NCBI RefSeq assembly: GCF_011067745.1
Contig: NZ_JAAMPJ010000022.1
Coordinates: forward strand, 1-57,984
Source of the DNA: Lentzea alba
GTDB lineage: Bacteria > Actinomycetota > Actinomycetes > Mycobacteriales > Pseudonocardiaceae
DNA: 57,984 nucleotides
Direction of reading: 5' to 3'
The translations under genes were made by a program, and so were the position numbers. Positions 33,251 to 40,935 of the stretch are shown in pieces (position 1 is the first letter of the stretch; the number at the start of each line of letters is the position of its first letter). The notes under the pieces were generated by a model. That model was not told where the DNA came from. It ran no database searches and saw only the letters and a program-made list of their open reading frames with translations.

Positions 33251-34558
33251 ATGAGTGACGTGCCGTTCGGGTTCAGCCCGCACGACCCCGACGACAAGAG
33301 CGGGAAGCCGGGAGACAACCCGTTCGACTTCAGCCAGCTGGGCAACATGCTCAGCCAGCTGGGCGCGATGCTGAGCAGCGCCGGGACGTCGAGCGGGCCG
33401 GTCAACTACGACCTCGCCAAGCAGATCGCGTTCCAGCAGCTGTCCTCGACGACGACCACCGTCGGGTTCGCCGCCGACCAGTCCGGTGCCGTGACGGACG
33501 CCGTGCACCTGGCCGAGATGTGGCTCGACCCGGTCACGTCGCTGCCCGCCGGCACCCGCACGACGGAGGCGTGGACCGCGCGCGACTGGATCGAGCGCAC
33601 CATCCCCACCTGGCAGCGCCTGTGCGACCCGGTCGCGCAGCGCATGTCCGGCGCGTGGGTCGAGGCGATGCCCGCCGAGGCGAAACAGGCGGCCGGTCCG
33701 CTGCTGTCGATGCTCGGTCAGATGGGCGGCATGGCGTTCGGCTCGCAACTCGGCAACGCCCTGGCGCAGCTCGGCGCCGAGGTGCTGACCTCGACCGACG
33801 TCGGCCTGCCGCTCGGCCCCGAGGGCACCGCGGCGCTGCTGCCCGCGAACATCGAGAAGTTCACCGAGGGCCTGGAGCGCCCCGCCTCCGAGGTGATGGT
33901 GTTCCTCGCCGCCCGCGAGGCCGCCCACCAGCGTCTTTTCACGCACGTGCCGTGGCTGCGGCAGCGCCTGCTCGACACCGTCGAGGAGTTCGCCAAGGGC
34001 ATCAAGGTCGACACATCGGCCCTGGAGCAGCTGGCCGGCCAGATCGACCCGTCGAACCCGGCCTCCATCGAGGAGGCCATGGGCTCTGGCCTGCTCGAAC
34101 CGCAGACCACCCCGGAGCAGAAGGCGGCGCTGAACCGCCTGGAGACCCTGCTGGCCCTGGTCGAGGGCTGGGTGGACGTCGTGGTCGACGCCGCCGTGTC
34201 CGAACGCCTGCCCGGTGCCCCGGCGCTGCGCGAGACGCTGCGCCGCCGCCGCGCCTCCGGTGGCCCGGCCGAGCAGACCTTCGCGACGTTGGTCGGCCTC
34301 GAACTGCGCCCGCGCAAGCTGCGGGCCGCTTCCGCCCTGTGGAAGCTCATCGGCGACCAGCACGGCGTCGAGGTGCGCGACAGCGTGTGGGAGCACGCCG
34401 AGCTCGTCCCGACCGCCGAGGACCTGGACGACCCGCTGGAGTTCGCCGAGCGGCTGACCAACACCCGCAACGCTCTCGAGGACCCGATCGCGGAGCTGGA
34501 GCGCACCATGCGCGAGAGCGGCGAGAAGCCCGAGGACGGCAAGCCCGACGAGAGCTGA
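33251..34558 (+). CDS. Zinc-dependent metalloprotease-like protein (zincin_2, DUF2342)
   Basis: 435 residues (MSDVPFGFSPHDPDD). The family core includes TWTARDWIERT-like TEAWTARDWIERTIPTW near 100, the helical AFGSQLGNALAQLGAEVLTSTDVGLPL near 160 and the metal-site segment FLAAREAAHQRLFTHVPWLRQRLL near 220. A second conserved block is ALVEGWVDVVVDAA near 300. No signal peptide is seen, so it is probably cytosolic. The role is unknown. It corresponds to Rv3195 in gene order. A strong terminator follows at 34576. Confidence 0.88.
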   Translation: MSDVPFGFSPHDPDDKSGKPGDNPFDFSQLGNMLSQLGAMLSSAGTSSGPVNYDLAKQIAFQQLSSTTTTVGFAADQSGAVTDAVHLAEMWLDPVTSLPAGTRTTEAWTARDWIERTIPTWQRLCDPVAQRMSGAWVEAMPAEAKQAAGPLLSMLGQMGGMAFGSQLGNALAQLGAEVLTSTDVGLPLGPEGTAALLPANIEKFTEGLERPASEVMVFLAAREAAHQRLFTHVPWLRQRLLDTVEEFAKGIKVDTSALEQLAGQIDPSNPASIEEAMGSGLLEPQTTPEQKAALNRLETLLALVEGWVDVVVDAAVSERLPGAPALRETLRRRRASGGPAEQTFATLVGLELRPRKLRAASALWKLIGDQHGVEVRDSVWEHAELVPTAEDLDDPLEFAERLTNTRNALEDPIAELERTMRESGEKPEDGKPDES

Positions 34559-34575
34559 CCCCGGTTCCTGAACAT

Positions 34576-34615
34576 GCGAAACGCCCGGCGAGCACACCCT
34601 CGCCGGGCGTTTCGC
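34576..34615. terminator. Terminator after the zincin gene
   Basis: GCGAAACGCCCGGCGAG and CTCGCCGGGCGTTTCGC form a perfect 17-bp stem with a 6-nt loop. It lies between two convergent genes. Confidence 0.88.
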
Positions 34616-34626
34616 GTTGATGGTCC

Positions 34627-35154
34627 TTAGTCCTCGGTGATGCCCCAGCCTGCGGCGGCTGAGAGACCTTCCAGATAGCCCATGGCGCGCTCGGTCTTCG
34701 GGTAGCGGTGCACCCACTCCCAGAAGTCCTTGCCGTGCCCTGGCACCAAGAGGTGCGCCAACTCGTGCACCAGCACGTAGTCGAGCACCCAAGGCGGCAC
34801 GTCGCGCAGCCGCTCGGACACCCTGATGGTGCCCTCGGTCGGCGTGCACGACGCCCAGCGCGTGCGCATGGGCGGCACCCAACGCACGCTGACGGGATCG
34901 GCGAGCGAGTCGAGGTAGCGCGCCGACAGCTCGGCACACCGCGCCATCAACGCCTCGTCCGACGTCCGCGCAGGTGACTTCCTGCGCGTCTCACTGCGCT
35001 GGAGGCGGCTCAACATCTCCGCCACCCAGTGCTTCTCTTCCCCCTTGGTCATCCGTGCCGGCAGAAGGACGACGACGGTGTCGCCCTCCCGGTACGCGCT
35101 GACCATGCGGCGGCGCCGGGGGCTCCGCCGCACCTCCACCCGCGGTTCGGCCAT
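34627..35154 (-). CDS. YgjP-like (DUF45) metallopeptidase
   Basis: 175 residues from the ATG at 35154 (MAEPRVEVRRSPRRRRMV). The zinc motif HELAH is in LDYVLVHELAHLLVPGHGKDFWEWV near 130, with the third histidine in PGHG. The conserved RWASCTPTEGTIRVSERL segment precedes it. This is the M48-related YgjP/WLM-like fold. Substrates are unknown, though some members have been linked to nucleotide hydrolysis or SprT-like proteolysis. The ORF extends upstream to 35655, but the conserved part and the start point to 35154. Confidence 0.85.
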   Translation of the reverse strand: MAEPRVEVRRSPRRRRMVSAYREGDTVVVLLPARMTKGEEKHWVAEMLSRLQRSETRRKSPARTSDEALMARCAELSARYLDSLADPVSVRWVPPMRTRWASCTPTEGTIRVSERLRDVPPWVLDYVLVHELAHLLVPGHGKDFWEWVHRYPKTERAMGYLEGLSAAAGWGITED

Positions 35155-35349
35155 GGAGTCACCGTAAACGGCGGCACCGACAATTTTCCGCCCCCAACCG
35201 GCGGCAGCCGCGCACCCGGCGGGTGAAGTTCCACCGAACGGCGGCTGGACACGCGCGAGAACGACATGCGCGGAATCACCGCCTCGCCCAGGTACCGTCG
35301 CGCCAAGGTCCCCGAGTGTGTCCGCACTCACAACTGCAAGGGAGGGGCT

Positions 35350-35505
35350 GTGGCCGAGACCTACAACGGCTACTGCGTCAAGTGTCGGGAGAAGCGCGAC
35401 TTCGACGGCAAGGTCGAGGAAACCAACGGCCGGCGCATGGCGAAGGGCACCTGCCCTGTCTGCGGCACGAAGATGACGCGGATCCTCGGCAAGGCCAAGG
35501 TCTGA
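35350..35505 (+). CDS. DUF5679 small zinc-ribbon protein, 51 aa
   Basis: The GTG at 35350 has GGAGGGG just upstream and starts MAETYNGYCVKCREKRDFDG. Two knuckles, CVKC and CPVC, form a zinc ribbon. The middle VEETNGRRMAKGTCP and the basic end TRILGKAKV match the DUF5679 family, common in actinobacteria next to the whiB7 region. The function is unknown. It is followed by a hairpin at 35514-35540. Confidence 0.88.
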   Translation: MAETYNGYCVKCREKRDFDGKVEETNGRRMAKGTCPVCGTKMTRILGKAKV

Positions 35506-35513
35506 CGTTTCCG

Positions 35514-35540
35514 CTGGCAGGGGGCCCCGCCCCCTGCCAG
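35514..35540 (+). terminator. Hairpin after DUF5679
   Basis: CTGGCAGGGGG-ccccg-CCCCCTGCCAG forms a perfect 11-bp stem starting 8 bp past the stop and followed by TCTTCTC. It ends 9 bp before the start of the ThiF-like gene. Confidence 0.75.
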
Positions 35541-35549
35541 TCTTCTCAT

Positions 35550-36350
35550 GTGGACACGAGACCTCGCGTACGTGCAGGACTCGCCGTGGTGCGCCGCGGC
35601 GAAGGCGTCGTGCAGGTCGGCACCGATCCGAAACACGCCGTGGTGATCGACTCACTGCCCGAAGCGCTGATCGACCAGCTCCTCACCCTCGACGGCCGCC
35701 ACACCGTCGCTGAACTGGGTGAAAGACTGAAAGTGCGCGGCGAGGACCCGAGCCAGTTGAGCGCCGTTCTCGACTCGCTCGAAGAGGCCGGTCTGCTCGA
35801 CACCGGCTCCCCCGCGAAGGGCGCGACGGCCGCCGTCCACGGCGCCGGACACCTTGCACTTTCAATTACTTCGCTTCTAGCTGAATCAAGCGTTCAGCTG
35901 GCGCACAACGCGGATCTGACGGTGCTCGCGGCGACGCTGGTCCCCGATCCGAACCTCGTGAGCACGCTGATGGCGTTCCGGACGCCGCATCTCCCCGTGC
36001 GGGTGCGTGAAGGTGTGGGCATCGTCGGACCGTTGGTCCTGCCCGGCCGTTCCTCGTGCTTGAACTGCGCGGACCTGCACCGCGCCGACCAGGACCCTGC
36101 CTGGCCCGTCATCGCGGCCCAGCTCGTCAGCCGACCGGCCTCGACCGACGTGCTCTTCGCGACGGGAACGGCGGCGCTCGCGGTGGCGCAGATCCTGGAG
36201 TCGTTGATCTACCTCCGGGGCCGCGACCTGCCCCCACCTGCCGTGCTGAACGCCACTGTCGAGCTCGACCTCGTGGCGGGTGTTGCTGAGAGGCGTAGCT
36301 GGTATCCGCACCCTGACTGTCAGTGCTCCGCACATAACATGGCCGAGTGA
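35550..36350 (+). CDS. ThiF-like / TOMM leader-binding (ocin-ThiF) family protein, orphan
   Basis: 266 residues from the GTG at 35550 (MDTRPRVRAGLAVVRRGEG). The N-terminal part (about 1-85) resembles the RRE-like winged helix seen in RiPP cyclodehydratase partners (VVIDSLPEALIDQLLTLDGRHT). A Rossmann-like VHGAGHLALSI follows near 95. Then come VREGVGIVGPLVLPGRSSCLNC and ADLHRADQDPAWPVIAAQL, a diagnostic block, and CQC at the end; CLNC plus CQC would bind structural zinc. No YcaO or precursor gene is nearby. The stop overlaps the ABC1 kinase start (GTGA). Confidence 0.8.
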   Translation: MDTRPRVRAGLAVVRRGEGVVQVGTDPKHAVVIDSLPEALIDQLLTLDGRHTVAELGERLKVRGEDPSQLSAVLDSLEEAGLLDTGSPAKGATAAVHGAGHLALSITSLLAESSVQLAHNADLTVLAATLVPDPNLVSTLMAFRTPHLPVRVREGVGIVGPLVLPGRSSCLNCADLHRADQDPAWPVIAAQLVSRPASTDVLFATGTAALAVAQILESLIYLRGRDLPPPAVLNATVELDLVAGVAERRSWYPHPDCQCSAHNMAE

Positions 36351-37657
36351 CCGAGATTCCGCGCAAGGCCGTGCAGCGCACCGCCAAGCTGGCGAGCCTC
36401 CCGCTCGGGGTGGCCGGCCGGGTTGTCGGTGGCTGGGGGAAGCGACTGACCGGACGCGCGGCCGACGAGGTCAACGCCGAGGTGACCGCCAAGACGGCGG
36501 AACAGGTCTTCGCGGTGCTCGGCCAGCTCAAGGGCGGCGCGATGAAGTTCGGCCAGGCGCTGAGCGTGTTCGAGGCGGCCGTCCCGGACGAGCTCGCGGC
36601 CCCGTACCGCGAGGCGTTGACCAAGTTGCAGACCGCGGCCCCGCCGATGCCCGCCCGCACCACCCACCGCGTGCTCGCCGAACAGCTCGGCGCGTCCTGG
36701 GCGAAGCGCTTCAAGTCGTTCGACGACGACCCGGCCGCCTCGGCGTCCATCGGCCAGGTGCACCGCGCGGTGTGGCACGACGGTCGCGACGTGGCGGTGA
36801 AGGTCCAGTACCCCGGCGCCGACGAGGCCCTGCGCGCGGACCTGAAGCAACTGCTGCGGTTCTCCCGGCTGCTGCAGGCGATCATGCCGGGCACCGACGT
36901 GCGCCCCCTGCTGGAGGAGCTGCGCGACCGGTACCTGGAGGAGCTCGACTACCGCGACGAGGCGGCGAACCAGCGCACGTTCGCGAAGGCCTTCGAGAAC
37001 GACCCGCACGTGCTGGTTCCGCGCGTGGTCGCCTCATCGCCCAAGGTCATGGTGACCGAGTGGACGTCCGGCGTCGGCCTGTCGTCGATCATTCGCGAGG
37101 GCTCGGTGGCTGATCGCGACCTGGCCGGTCAGCTGCTCGCCGAGTTCCACTTCTCCGCCCCGTCGCGCTCCGGCCTGCTGCACGCGGACCCGCACCCCGG
37201 CAACTTCATGCTGGGCGACGACGGCCGCCTGCGCGTGCTCGACTTCGGCGCCGTGGCCCGCCTGCCCGACGGCCTGCCCAAGACGCTGGGCCTGATGACC
37301 AGGCTCGCCCTCGACGGCCGCTCCGCTGACCTGGTCGAACTCCTGCGCACCGAGAACTTCATCCGCGAGGGCATGTCCCTGCACGGCGAGGACGTGCTCG
37401 GCTACCTGGCCCCGTTCGTCGAGCCCCTGCGCACCGAGTCGTTCCACTTCACCCGCCGCTGGCTGCAGTCGCAGGCAGAACGTGTGGGCGACCTGCGCAG
37501 CCCGGACTCGCAAACCGGCCGATCCCTGAACCTGCCCCCGCAATACCTGCTGATTCACCGCGTGACATTGGGAGCCACCGGCATCCTCTGCCAGCTGGAC
37601 GCCCACGTGACGGCCCGCGAAATCGTCGCCCGCTGGCAGCCGGGATTCGACGACTAA
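36347..37657 (+). CDS. ABC1/UbiB-family atypical kinase
   Basis: 436 residues with a GTG start (MTEIPRKAVQRTAKLASLPLG). The family KxGQ segment is present as GGAMKFGQALSVFEAAVPDE near 60. The Ala-rich nucleotide loop is PAASASIGQVHRAVWHDGRDVAVKVQYPG near 125-150, with the ATP lysine in AVKVQYP. The catalytic loop is LLHADPHPGNFML near 285 and the metal aspartate is in VLDFGAVARL. No membrane tail is seen. UbiB-type kinases affect quinone and lipid metabolism. It is the counterpart of Rv3197, next to whiB7 in mycobacteria, and is coupled to the ThiF-like gene. Confidence 0.93.
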   Translation: MTEIPRKAVQRTAKLASLPLGVAGRVVGGWGKRLTGRAADEVNAEVTAKTAEQVFAVLGQLKGGAMKFGQALSVFEAAVPDELAAPYREALTKLQTAAPPMPARTTHRVLAEQLGASWAKRFKSFDDDPAASASIGQVHRAVWHDGRDVAVKVQYPGADEALRADLKQLLRFSRLLQAIMPGTDVRPLLEELRDRYLEELDYRDEAANQRTFAKAFENDPHVLVPRVVASSPKVMVTEWTSGVGLSSIIREGSVADRDLAGQLLAEFHFSAPSRSGLLHADPHPGNFMLGDDGRLRVLDFGAVARLPDGLPKTLGLMTRLALDGRSADLVELLRTENFIREGMSLHGEDVLGYLAPFVEPLRTESFHFTRRWLQSQAERVGDLRSPDSQTGRSLNLPPQYLLIHRVTLGATGILCQLDAHVTAREIVARWQPGFDD

Positions 37658-37743
37658 CTCGTCCGAGTGAACCTGCCCGGAGTTGTCCACAGGTTGTCTC
37701 TCAGCCCGTTTTCGCCGCCTGCCCGTGGGCCACGATGGTCCGC

Positions 37744-38286
37744 ATGGCACACCTCGCAACCACCGCTGACCTGCTCGAATCCGGCCTGTCCGCCCGGGAG
37801 ATCCACCGCCGCTGCGCACCTTCCGGGCCCTGGCAAAAGGTGCTTCCCGGCGTCGTTCTGCAAAAGCCGTCGCCGCCCAGCCGACTCGACCGACTTCGAG
37901 CGGTTCTCTCGTTCGCCGGCCCGGAATCGGTGATCACAGGAGCGGACGCGCTCGTCCGCCAAGGCGCCGCGTTGCCACTTCCCCGGCACGTTCACGTGCT
38001 GGCTGGAAAGAACATGCGAAGAGCGCACCCGTGGATCCTCTTCGAACGCACGACCCGGCCACCGGGCGTGGTGCAGCGCGACGGACTGAGGCTGGCTTCT
38101 CCGGCCAGGGCCTGCCTGGACCTCGCCCGGCGAGAGGCGAACCCTCGCGCGGTCGTGGCCATCCTCGACGCCGTGGTGGATGCGCGGCTGTGCACGCCGG
38201 GCGAGCTGCACGAGGAGTTGGAGCAGAGCAGCCGACGAGGAACGGCGCTGGTCAGGCAGGCCTTACGCCACTTCTACCCGACCTGA
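37744..38286 (+). CDS. AbiEi-like antitoxin-domain protein, short, without toxin partner
   Basis: 180 residues (MAHLATTADLLESGLSAREIHRRC); the ATG at 37735 is an alternative start. The N-terminal winged helix (about 1-50) with WQKVLPGVVL is the AbiEi-type antitoxin N-terminal domain. LRAVLSFAGPESVITGADALVRQGA and VQRDGLRLASPARACLDLARRE follow the usual actinobacterial pattern. Such proteins are often near 300 residues with a nuclease-like C-terminus. This one ends after QALRHFYPT, so the C-terminal domain is missing. No AbiEii toxin gene is adjacent. Confidence 0.7.
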   Translation: MAHLATTADLLESGLSAREIHRRCAPSGPWQKVLPGVVLQKPSPPSRLDRLRAVLSFAGPESVITGADALVRQGAALPLPRHVHVLAGKNMRRAHPWILFERTTRPPGVVQRDGLRLASPARACLDLARREANPRAVVAILDAVVDARLCTPGELHEELEQSSRRGTALVRQALRHFYPT

Positions 38287-38316
38287 CCGCATGATCATGG
38301 GTACGTCCGAGCGTCG

Positions 38317-38816
38317 ATGCGCTCCTTCACCCGGAACGGCGACACCCTTGCGTTGGAGGCGGCCGCAGCCGTCCGCTCGGCTTCACAGGCGGTCGACCGC
38401 TTGCGCGGGCACGGCGCGGGCGCGGCGCGGGCGGACGCGGTCTCAGCGCGGGAGCGTTCGACGTTCTCGTGCGGCTGAGCACAGCTTCCGACGAGGGCCT
38501 GAGCATCGGCGAACTCGCCCGCGCGGGACGGGTGAGCTCCCGAAACGTCACCGGCCTGGTCGACACCTTGGCGAACGATCGACTTGCGGAGCGGGTCCAG
38601 GACCAGCACGACCGCCGATCGGTTCGCGCCCGGATCACGCCTGCGGGCGAGGAGTGGCTGGAGTCCTTCCGCGAGCCGACACAACGCGCCATGACCGCGC
38701 TCTTCCACGGTTTCACACCGGACGAGCTCACCCTGCTCCGGCACCTGTGCCTGCGCCTCGCCGAGAACCAGCACCGGATCGAGCAGCACCTGAACCCGCC
38801 CCAGGAGACGACATGA
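38317..38816 (+). pseudogene. MarR-family regulator, frameshifted
   Basis: The N-terminal part starts at the ATG at 38317 (MRSFTRNGDTLALEAAAAVRSAS) and runs into TGA at about 38476. The winged helix continues in another frame from about 38440: GLSAGAFDVLVRL, then EGLSIGELARAGRVSSRNVTGL and the wing RVQDQHDRRSVRARITPAG. The frame change lies in the GC-rich stretch 38425-38445. A truncated protein could start at the GTG at 38469 but would lack the dimerisation helix. A sequencing error is possible. The stop overlaps the next gene (ATGA). Confidence 0.75.
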
Positions 38817-39145
38817 CCACCGATTCAGCGACCCGACGCACCGTCAGGGCCTACCACGACGCCCGGTTCCGAGGGGACGTTCCCGCGGCCGCCCAGACAA
38901 GCGAAGATTTTCGCTTGTCTGGGCGGACTCGACGGTCTGCTCGGCATCGTCACCGACGTCGAACTGATCAGTGAGTTGTACGGCGACGCCGAGGCCACCT
39001 TGATCTACGACGTGCACACCGCCTCGTCTGTCGGCACGCAGCCGAACACTTCCGCGTCACCAACGGCAAGATCACCTCGATCCTGCTGATCTTCGACGCG
39101 GCCCCGTGGCAAGCCCTGATGGCCGCGGCCGGTCCCTCCAGGTGA
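38813..39145 (+). pseudogene. SnoaL/NTF2-like protein, broken
   Basis: The start MTTDSATRRTVRAYHDARFRGDV is typical of SnoaL-like proteins, but the frame ends at a TGA near 38971. The rest reads GLDGLLGIVTDVELISELYGDAEATLIYDVHTASSVGTQ in a second frame and AEHFRVTNGKITSILLIFDAAPW in a third. A 17-bp palindrome at 38889-38926 replaces the expected segment at the first break. A second small deletion lies near 39043. Coupling to the broken MarR gene suggests that the pair decayed together. Confidence 0.8.
38889..38926. repeat. 17-bp perfect inverted repeat inside the SnoaL pseudogene
   Basis: CCGCCCAGACAAGCGAA (38889-38905) is followed by gatt and its exact reverse complement (38910-38926). It lies at the point where the SnoaL reading frame is broken. 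It resembles the product of a fold-back (templated) deletion or insertion, not a terminator at a gene end. Confidence 0.85.
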
Positions 39146-39146
39146 G

Positions 39147-39356
39147 TCAGCGCCAGTACTCGTCCGGCAGCTTGCCCTCGATGTCCCGCACGTGGGCCTT
39201 CGAGCACACCTGACACAACCACCGGATCGACCCACCGGTCCGCTCAGAAGACCAGGCCAGGAACTCCAGGTCGGAAACGGAGGCACGCGACCGCCCACAT
39301 CTGTGGCAAGCCGTGGCCGGCGACGCCCCTGCAGTCGGCGACGCCCCAGCCGTCAT
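39147..39356 (-). CDS. Small zinc-ribbon-like protein, 69 aa
   Basis: The ATG at 39356 overlaps the methyltransferase stop (ATGA). The product MTAGASPTAGASPATACHRC continues with CHRCGRSRASVS and WLCQVCSKAHVRDIEG, giving a CxxC...CxxC pattern consistent with one zinc ion. The middle segment DLEFLAWSSERTGGSIRW is conserved-looking. I do not recognise a named family. It is probably translated with the methyltransferase. Confidence 0.75.
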   Translation of the reverse strand: MTAGASPTAGASPATACHRCGRSRASVSDLEFLAWSSERTGGSIRWLCQVCSKAHVRDIEGKLPDEYWR

Positions 39357-40225
39357 CGGCGCCGTCCCAGGTGGACGGTGTCCGTCTCGAGCAGGAACAC
39401 GTCCTCCCGCGCACCCACGTACTCGGAGTCGGACGGGTTGAGCAGCCGGCGCAACGCGTCGCGATCGGACGGGTGCAGGTACGGCCCGGTGATCTCGGCG
39501 AGCCAGGTCAGGCGGTCGACCGCCCATTCGCGGACGAGGTGCTTGGCCGGGGCCGGGTGGTCGACGACGAAGCTGAAGGCGCTGATCTCGCCCAGGCCCG
39601 CGTCGGCCAGGGCGACGTTCCAGCCGACCGGGAGGCGCACGGAGCCAGTCATGTTCTCGCGCATCGACACGAACCAGTCGGCGCGGGCCGCTGCCATGCG
39701 GTCCTGCAGGCCTGGCTCGCCGACGCCGAGGTCCCAGGGCAGGAACCGCGTCTCCAGCCCGCCCTCGGCGAGGGCCAGCCAGCCGCCGGGAGCCAACGCT
39801 TCTACCAGGCGCTTCACCCCGCGCAGCTGGTCAGGGAGGTGGTGGATCACCCGCGAGCCCCAGATGAGCTCAACCGGGCCGGCGAAGGACAGCGGGTCTT
39901 CCGCTGCCAGGTCGGCCAGCACGGGCTTGATCGACACGGCGCCGTCCGCCTCGGCACGCGCCGCGGTGCAGGCCGCGTCCAGCAACTCCGGCGTGGCGTC
40001 TACCAGGACCAGCACGCCGCCGCCGTGTTCGCGCAGGGCCGAGACCAGCGGCACGCTCATGGAGCCGGCACCGCAGCCGACGTCCATCACGACCGGTGAG
40101 TCGGGCAGCAGGGACACGAGTCTGCGGGCGACCACGGACAACGCTTCGGACTGCAGCGAGCCGTAGCGCCTCATCGCGTGGAGGCGGGCGGACCAGTCGA
40201 TTCCGTCGTGAGTGTGGTGCGACAC
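39353..40225 (-). CDS. Class I SAM-dependent methyltransferase
   Basis: 290 residues from the GTG at 40225 (MSHHTHDGIDWSARLHAMRR). The frame stays open to 40267, but that part overlaps the terminator of the upstream gene. The SAM-binding motif I is VVMDVGCGAGSMSVPL near 50, motif II has the acidic VLVDATPELL near 80, and motif post-I has LADLAAEDPL. The RVIHHLPDQLRGVKRLVEALAPGGWLALAEGG block near 130-160 is typical of small-molecule methyltransferases. The substrate is unknown. Confidence 0.88.
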   Translation of the reverse strand: MSHHTHDGIDWSARLHAMRRYGSLQSEALSVVARRLVSLLPDSPVVMDVGCGAGSMSVPLVSALREHGGGVLVLVDATPELLDAACTAARAEADGAVSIKPVLADLAAEDPLSFAGPVELIWGSRVIHHLPDQLRGVKRLVEALAPGGWLALAEGGLETRFLPWDLGVGEPGLQDRMAAARADWFVSMRENMTGSVRLPVGWNVALADAGLGEISAFSFVVDHPAPAKHLVREWAVDRLTWLAEITGPYLHPSDRDALRRLLNPSDSEYVGAREDVFLLETDTVHLGRRR

Positions 40226-40252
40226 AAAAGCAAACGGTACGGAGGAACGGCC

Positions 40253-40288
40253 GAGGCCGCCATCCACCTTCTCGTGGATGACGGCCTC
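40253..40288 (-). terminator. Terminator after the whiB7-coupled small gene
   Basis: GAGGCCG-c-CATCCAC and GTGGATG-a-CGGCCTC form a 15-bp stem with one mismatch and a 6-nt loop. It lies 13 bp downstream of the small-gene stop on the minus strand. It supports the later start chosen for the methyltransferase. Confidence 0.75.
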
Positions 40289-40300
40289 AGCTCGAGACTG

Positions 40301-40516
40301 TCAGAGGTCGAAGCGAGCCGCTCTGCGTCCCGCCCATCGCGACAACCTGCGCCAACGTTGCGCTGACGCGAGGCGGTTCGCCAGGCGTTGCTCTTCCGCG
40401 TACCTCTGGGCTTCTTGTATTCGTATTCGCACGAGTTCTTCGTTCAGAGACATGGGAGTCAGGGCCTCGTTCAGGTAGGTGGGGATCGTGCTGTTGCTGG
40501 TAGTCACGGTGTTCAC
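40301..40516 (-). CDS. Small basic protein translationally coupled to whiB7, 71 aa
   Basis: The ATG overlaps the last bases of whiB7 (40513-40516). The sequence MNTVTTSNSTIPTYLNEALT is followed by MSLNEELVRIRIQEAQRYAEEQRLANRLASAQRW, a long amphipathic helix, and a very basic end RRLSRWAGRRAARF. An internal Met (MSLNEE) could also start it. No domain is recognised. The coupling suggests a role with WhiB7, perhaps as a nucleic-acid-binding or membrane-surface peptide. Confidence 0.8.
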   Translation of the reverse strand: MNTVTTSNSTIPTYLNEALTPMSLNEELVRIRIQEAQRYAEEQRLANRLASAQRWRRLSRWAGRRAARFDL

Positions 40517-40836
40517 GCCGCCGCCTCCGTCTTGTCAGCAGTGACGACAGCTGCCGCGTCCTTGCGCGGACGGCCACGCGGCCGCTTCCGCGCGATCACG
40601 ACACCGCGCTCGAAGATCTCTCCACCCCAGACACCCCACGGCTCGTGACGGGCGATCGCGCCGGCGAGGCACTCCGCCAGAACCGGGCAGGTCCCGCAGA
40701 AGGACTTGGCCTTCTCGAGGTCAGCCGGAACGTCCGCGAACCAGAGGTCGGGGTTGTGGGTGCGGCAGGGCAGGTCGAGCCCGTCCGCGAGGTCCGGAAG
40801 TGTCTCGCCGGTGAGCGGGACAGTCGCGGTCAACAT
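40513..40836 (-). CDS. whiB7: WhiB-family iron-sulfur regulator WhiB7 (WblC)
   Basis: 107 residues; AAGGAG lies upstream of the ATG. The four cluster cysteines are in DLPCRTH, KSFCGTCPVLAEC. The GVWGGE turn that contacts sigma factor follows near 70. The C-terminal AT-hook RKRPRGRPRKD, which is specific to WhiB7 among WhiB proteins, is intact. WhiB7 activates intrinsic antibiotic-resistance genes from promoters with an AT-rich block next to the -35. A uORF and terminator precede it. It is next to uvrD2, as in mycobacteria. Confidence 0.96.
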   Translation of the reverse strand: MLTATVPLTGETLPDLADGLDLPCRTHNPDLWFADVPADLEKAKSFCGTCPVLAECLAGAIARHEPWGVWGGEIFERGVVIARKRPRGRPRKDAAAVVTADKTEAAA

Positions 40837-40865
40837 CAGGGTTTTCTCCTTGTGTGGGGTACTGC

Positions 40866-40911
40866 AAAAACACGAAAGCCGCGGACTCTGTGCGAGTCCG
40901 CGGCTTTCGTG
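40866..40911 (-). terminator. Attenuator terminator in the whiB7 leader
   Basis: The 18-bp perfect stem CACGAAAGCCGCGGACTC / GAGTCCGCGGCTTTCGTG has a 5-nt loop and is followed by TTTTTG on the minus strand. It lies 30 bp before the whiB7 start and 25 bp past the uORF stop, so it would stop transcription before whiB7 unless prevented from forming. Confidence 0.93.
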
Positions 40912-40935
40912 AGCCTGGTGGTCCTTCGACCCCCT

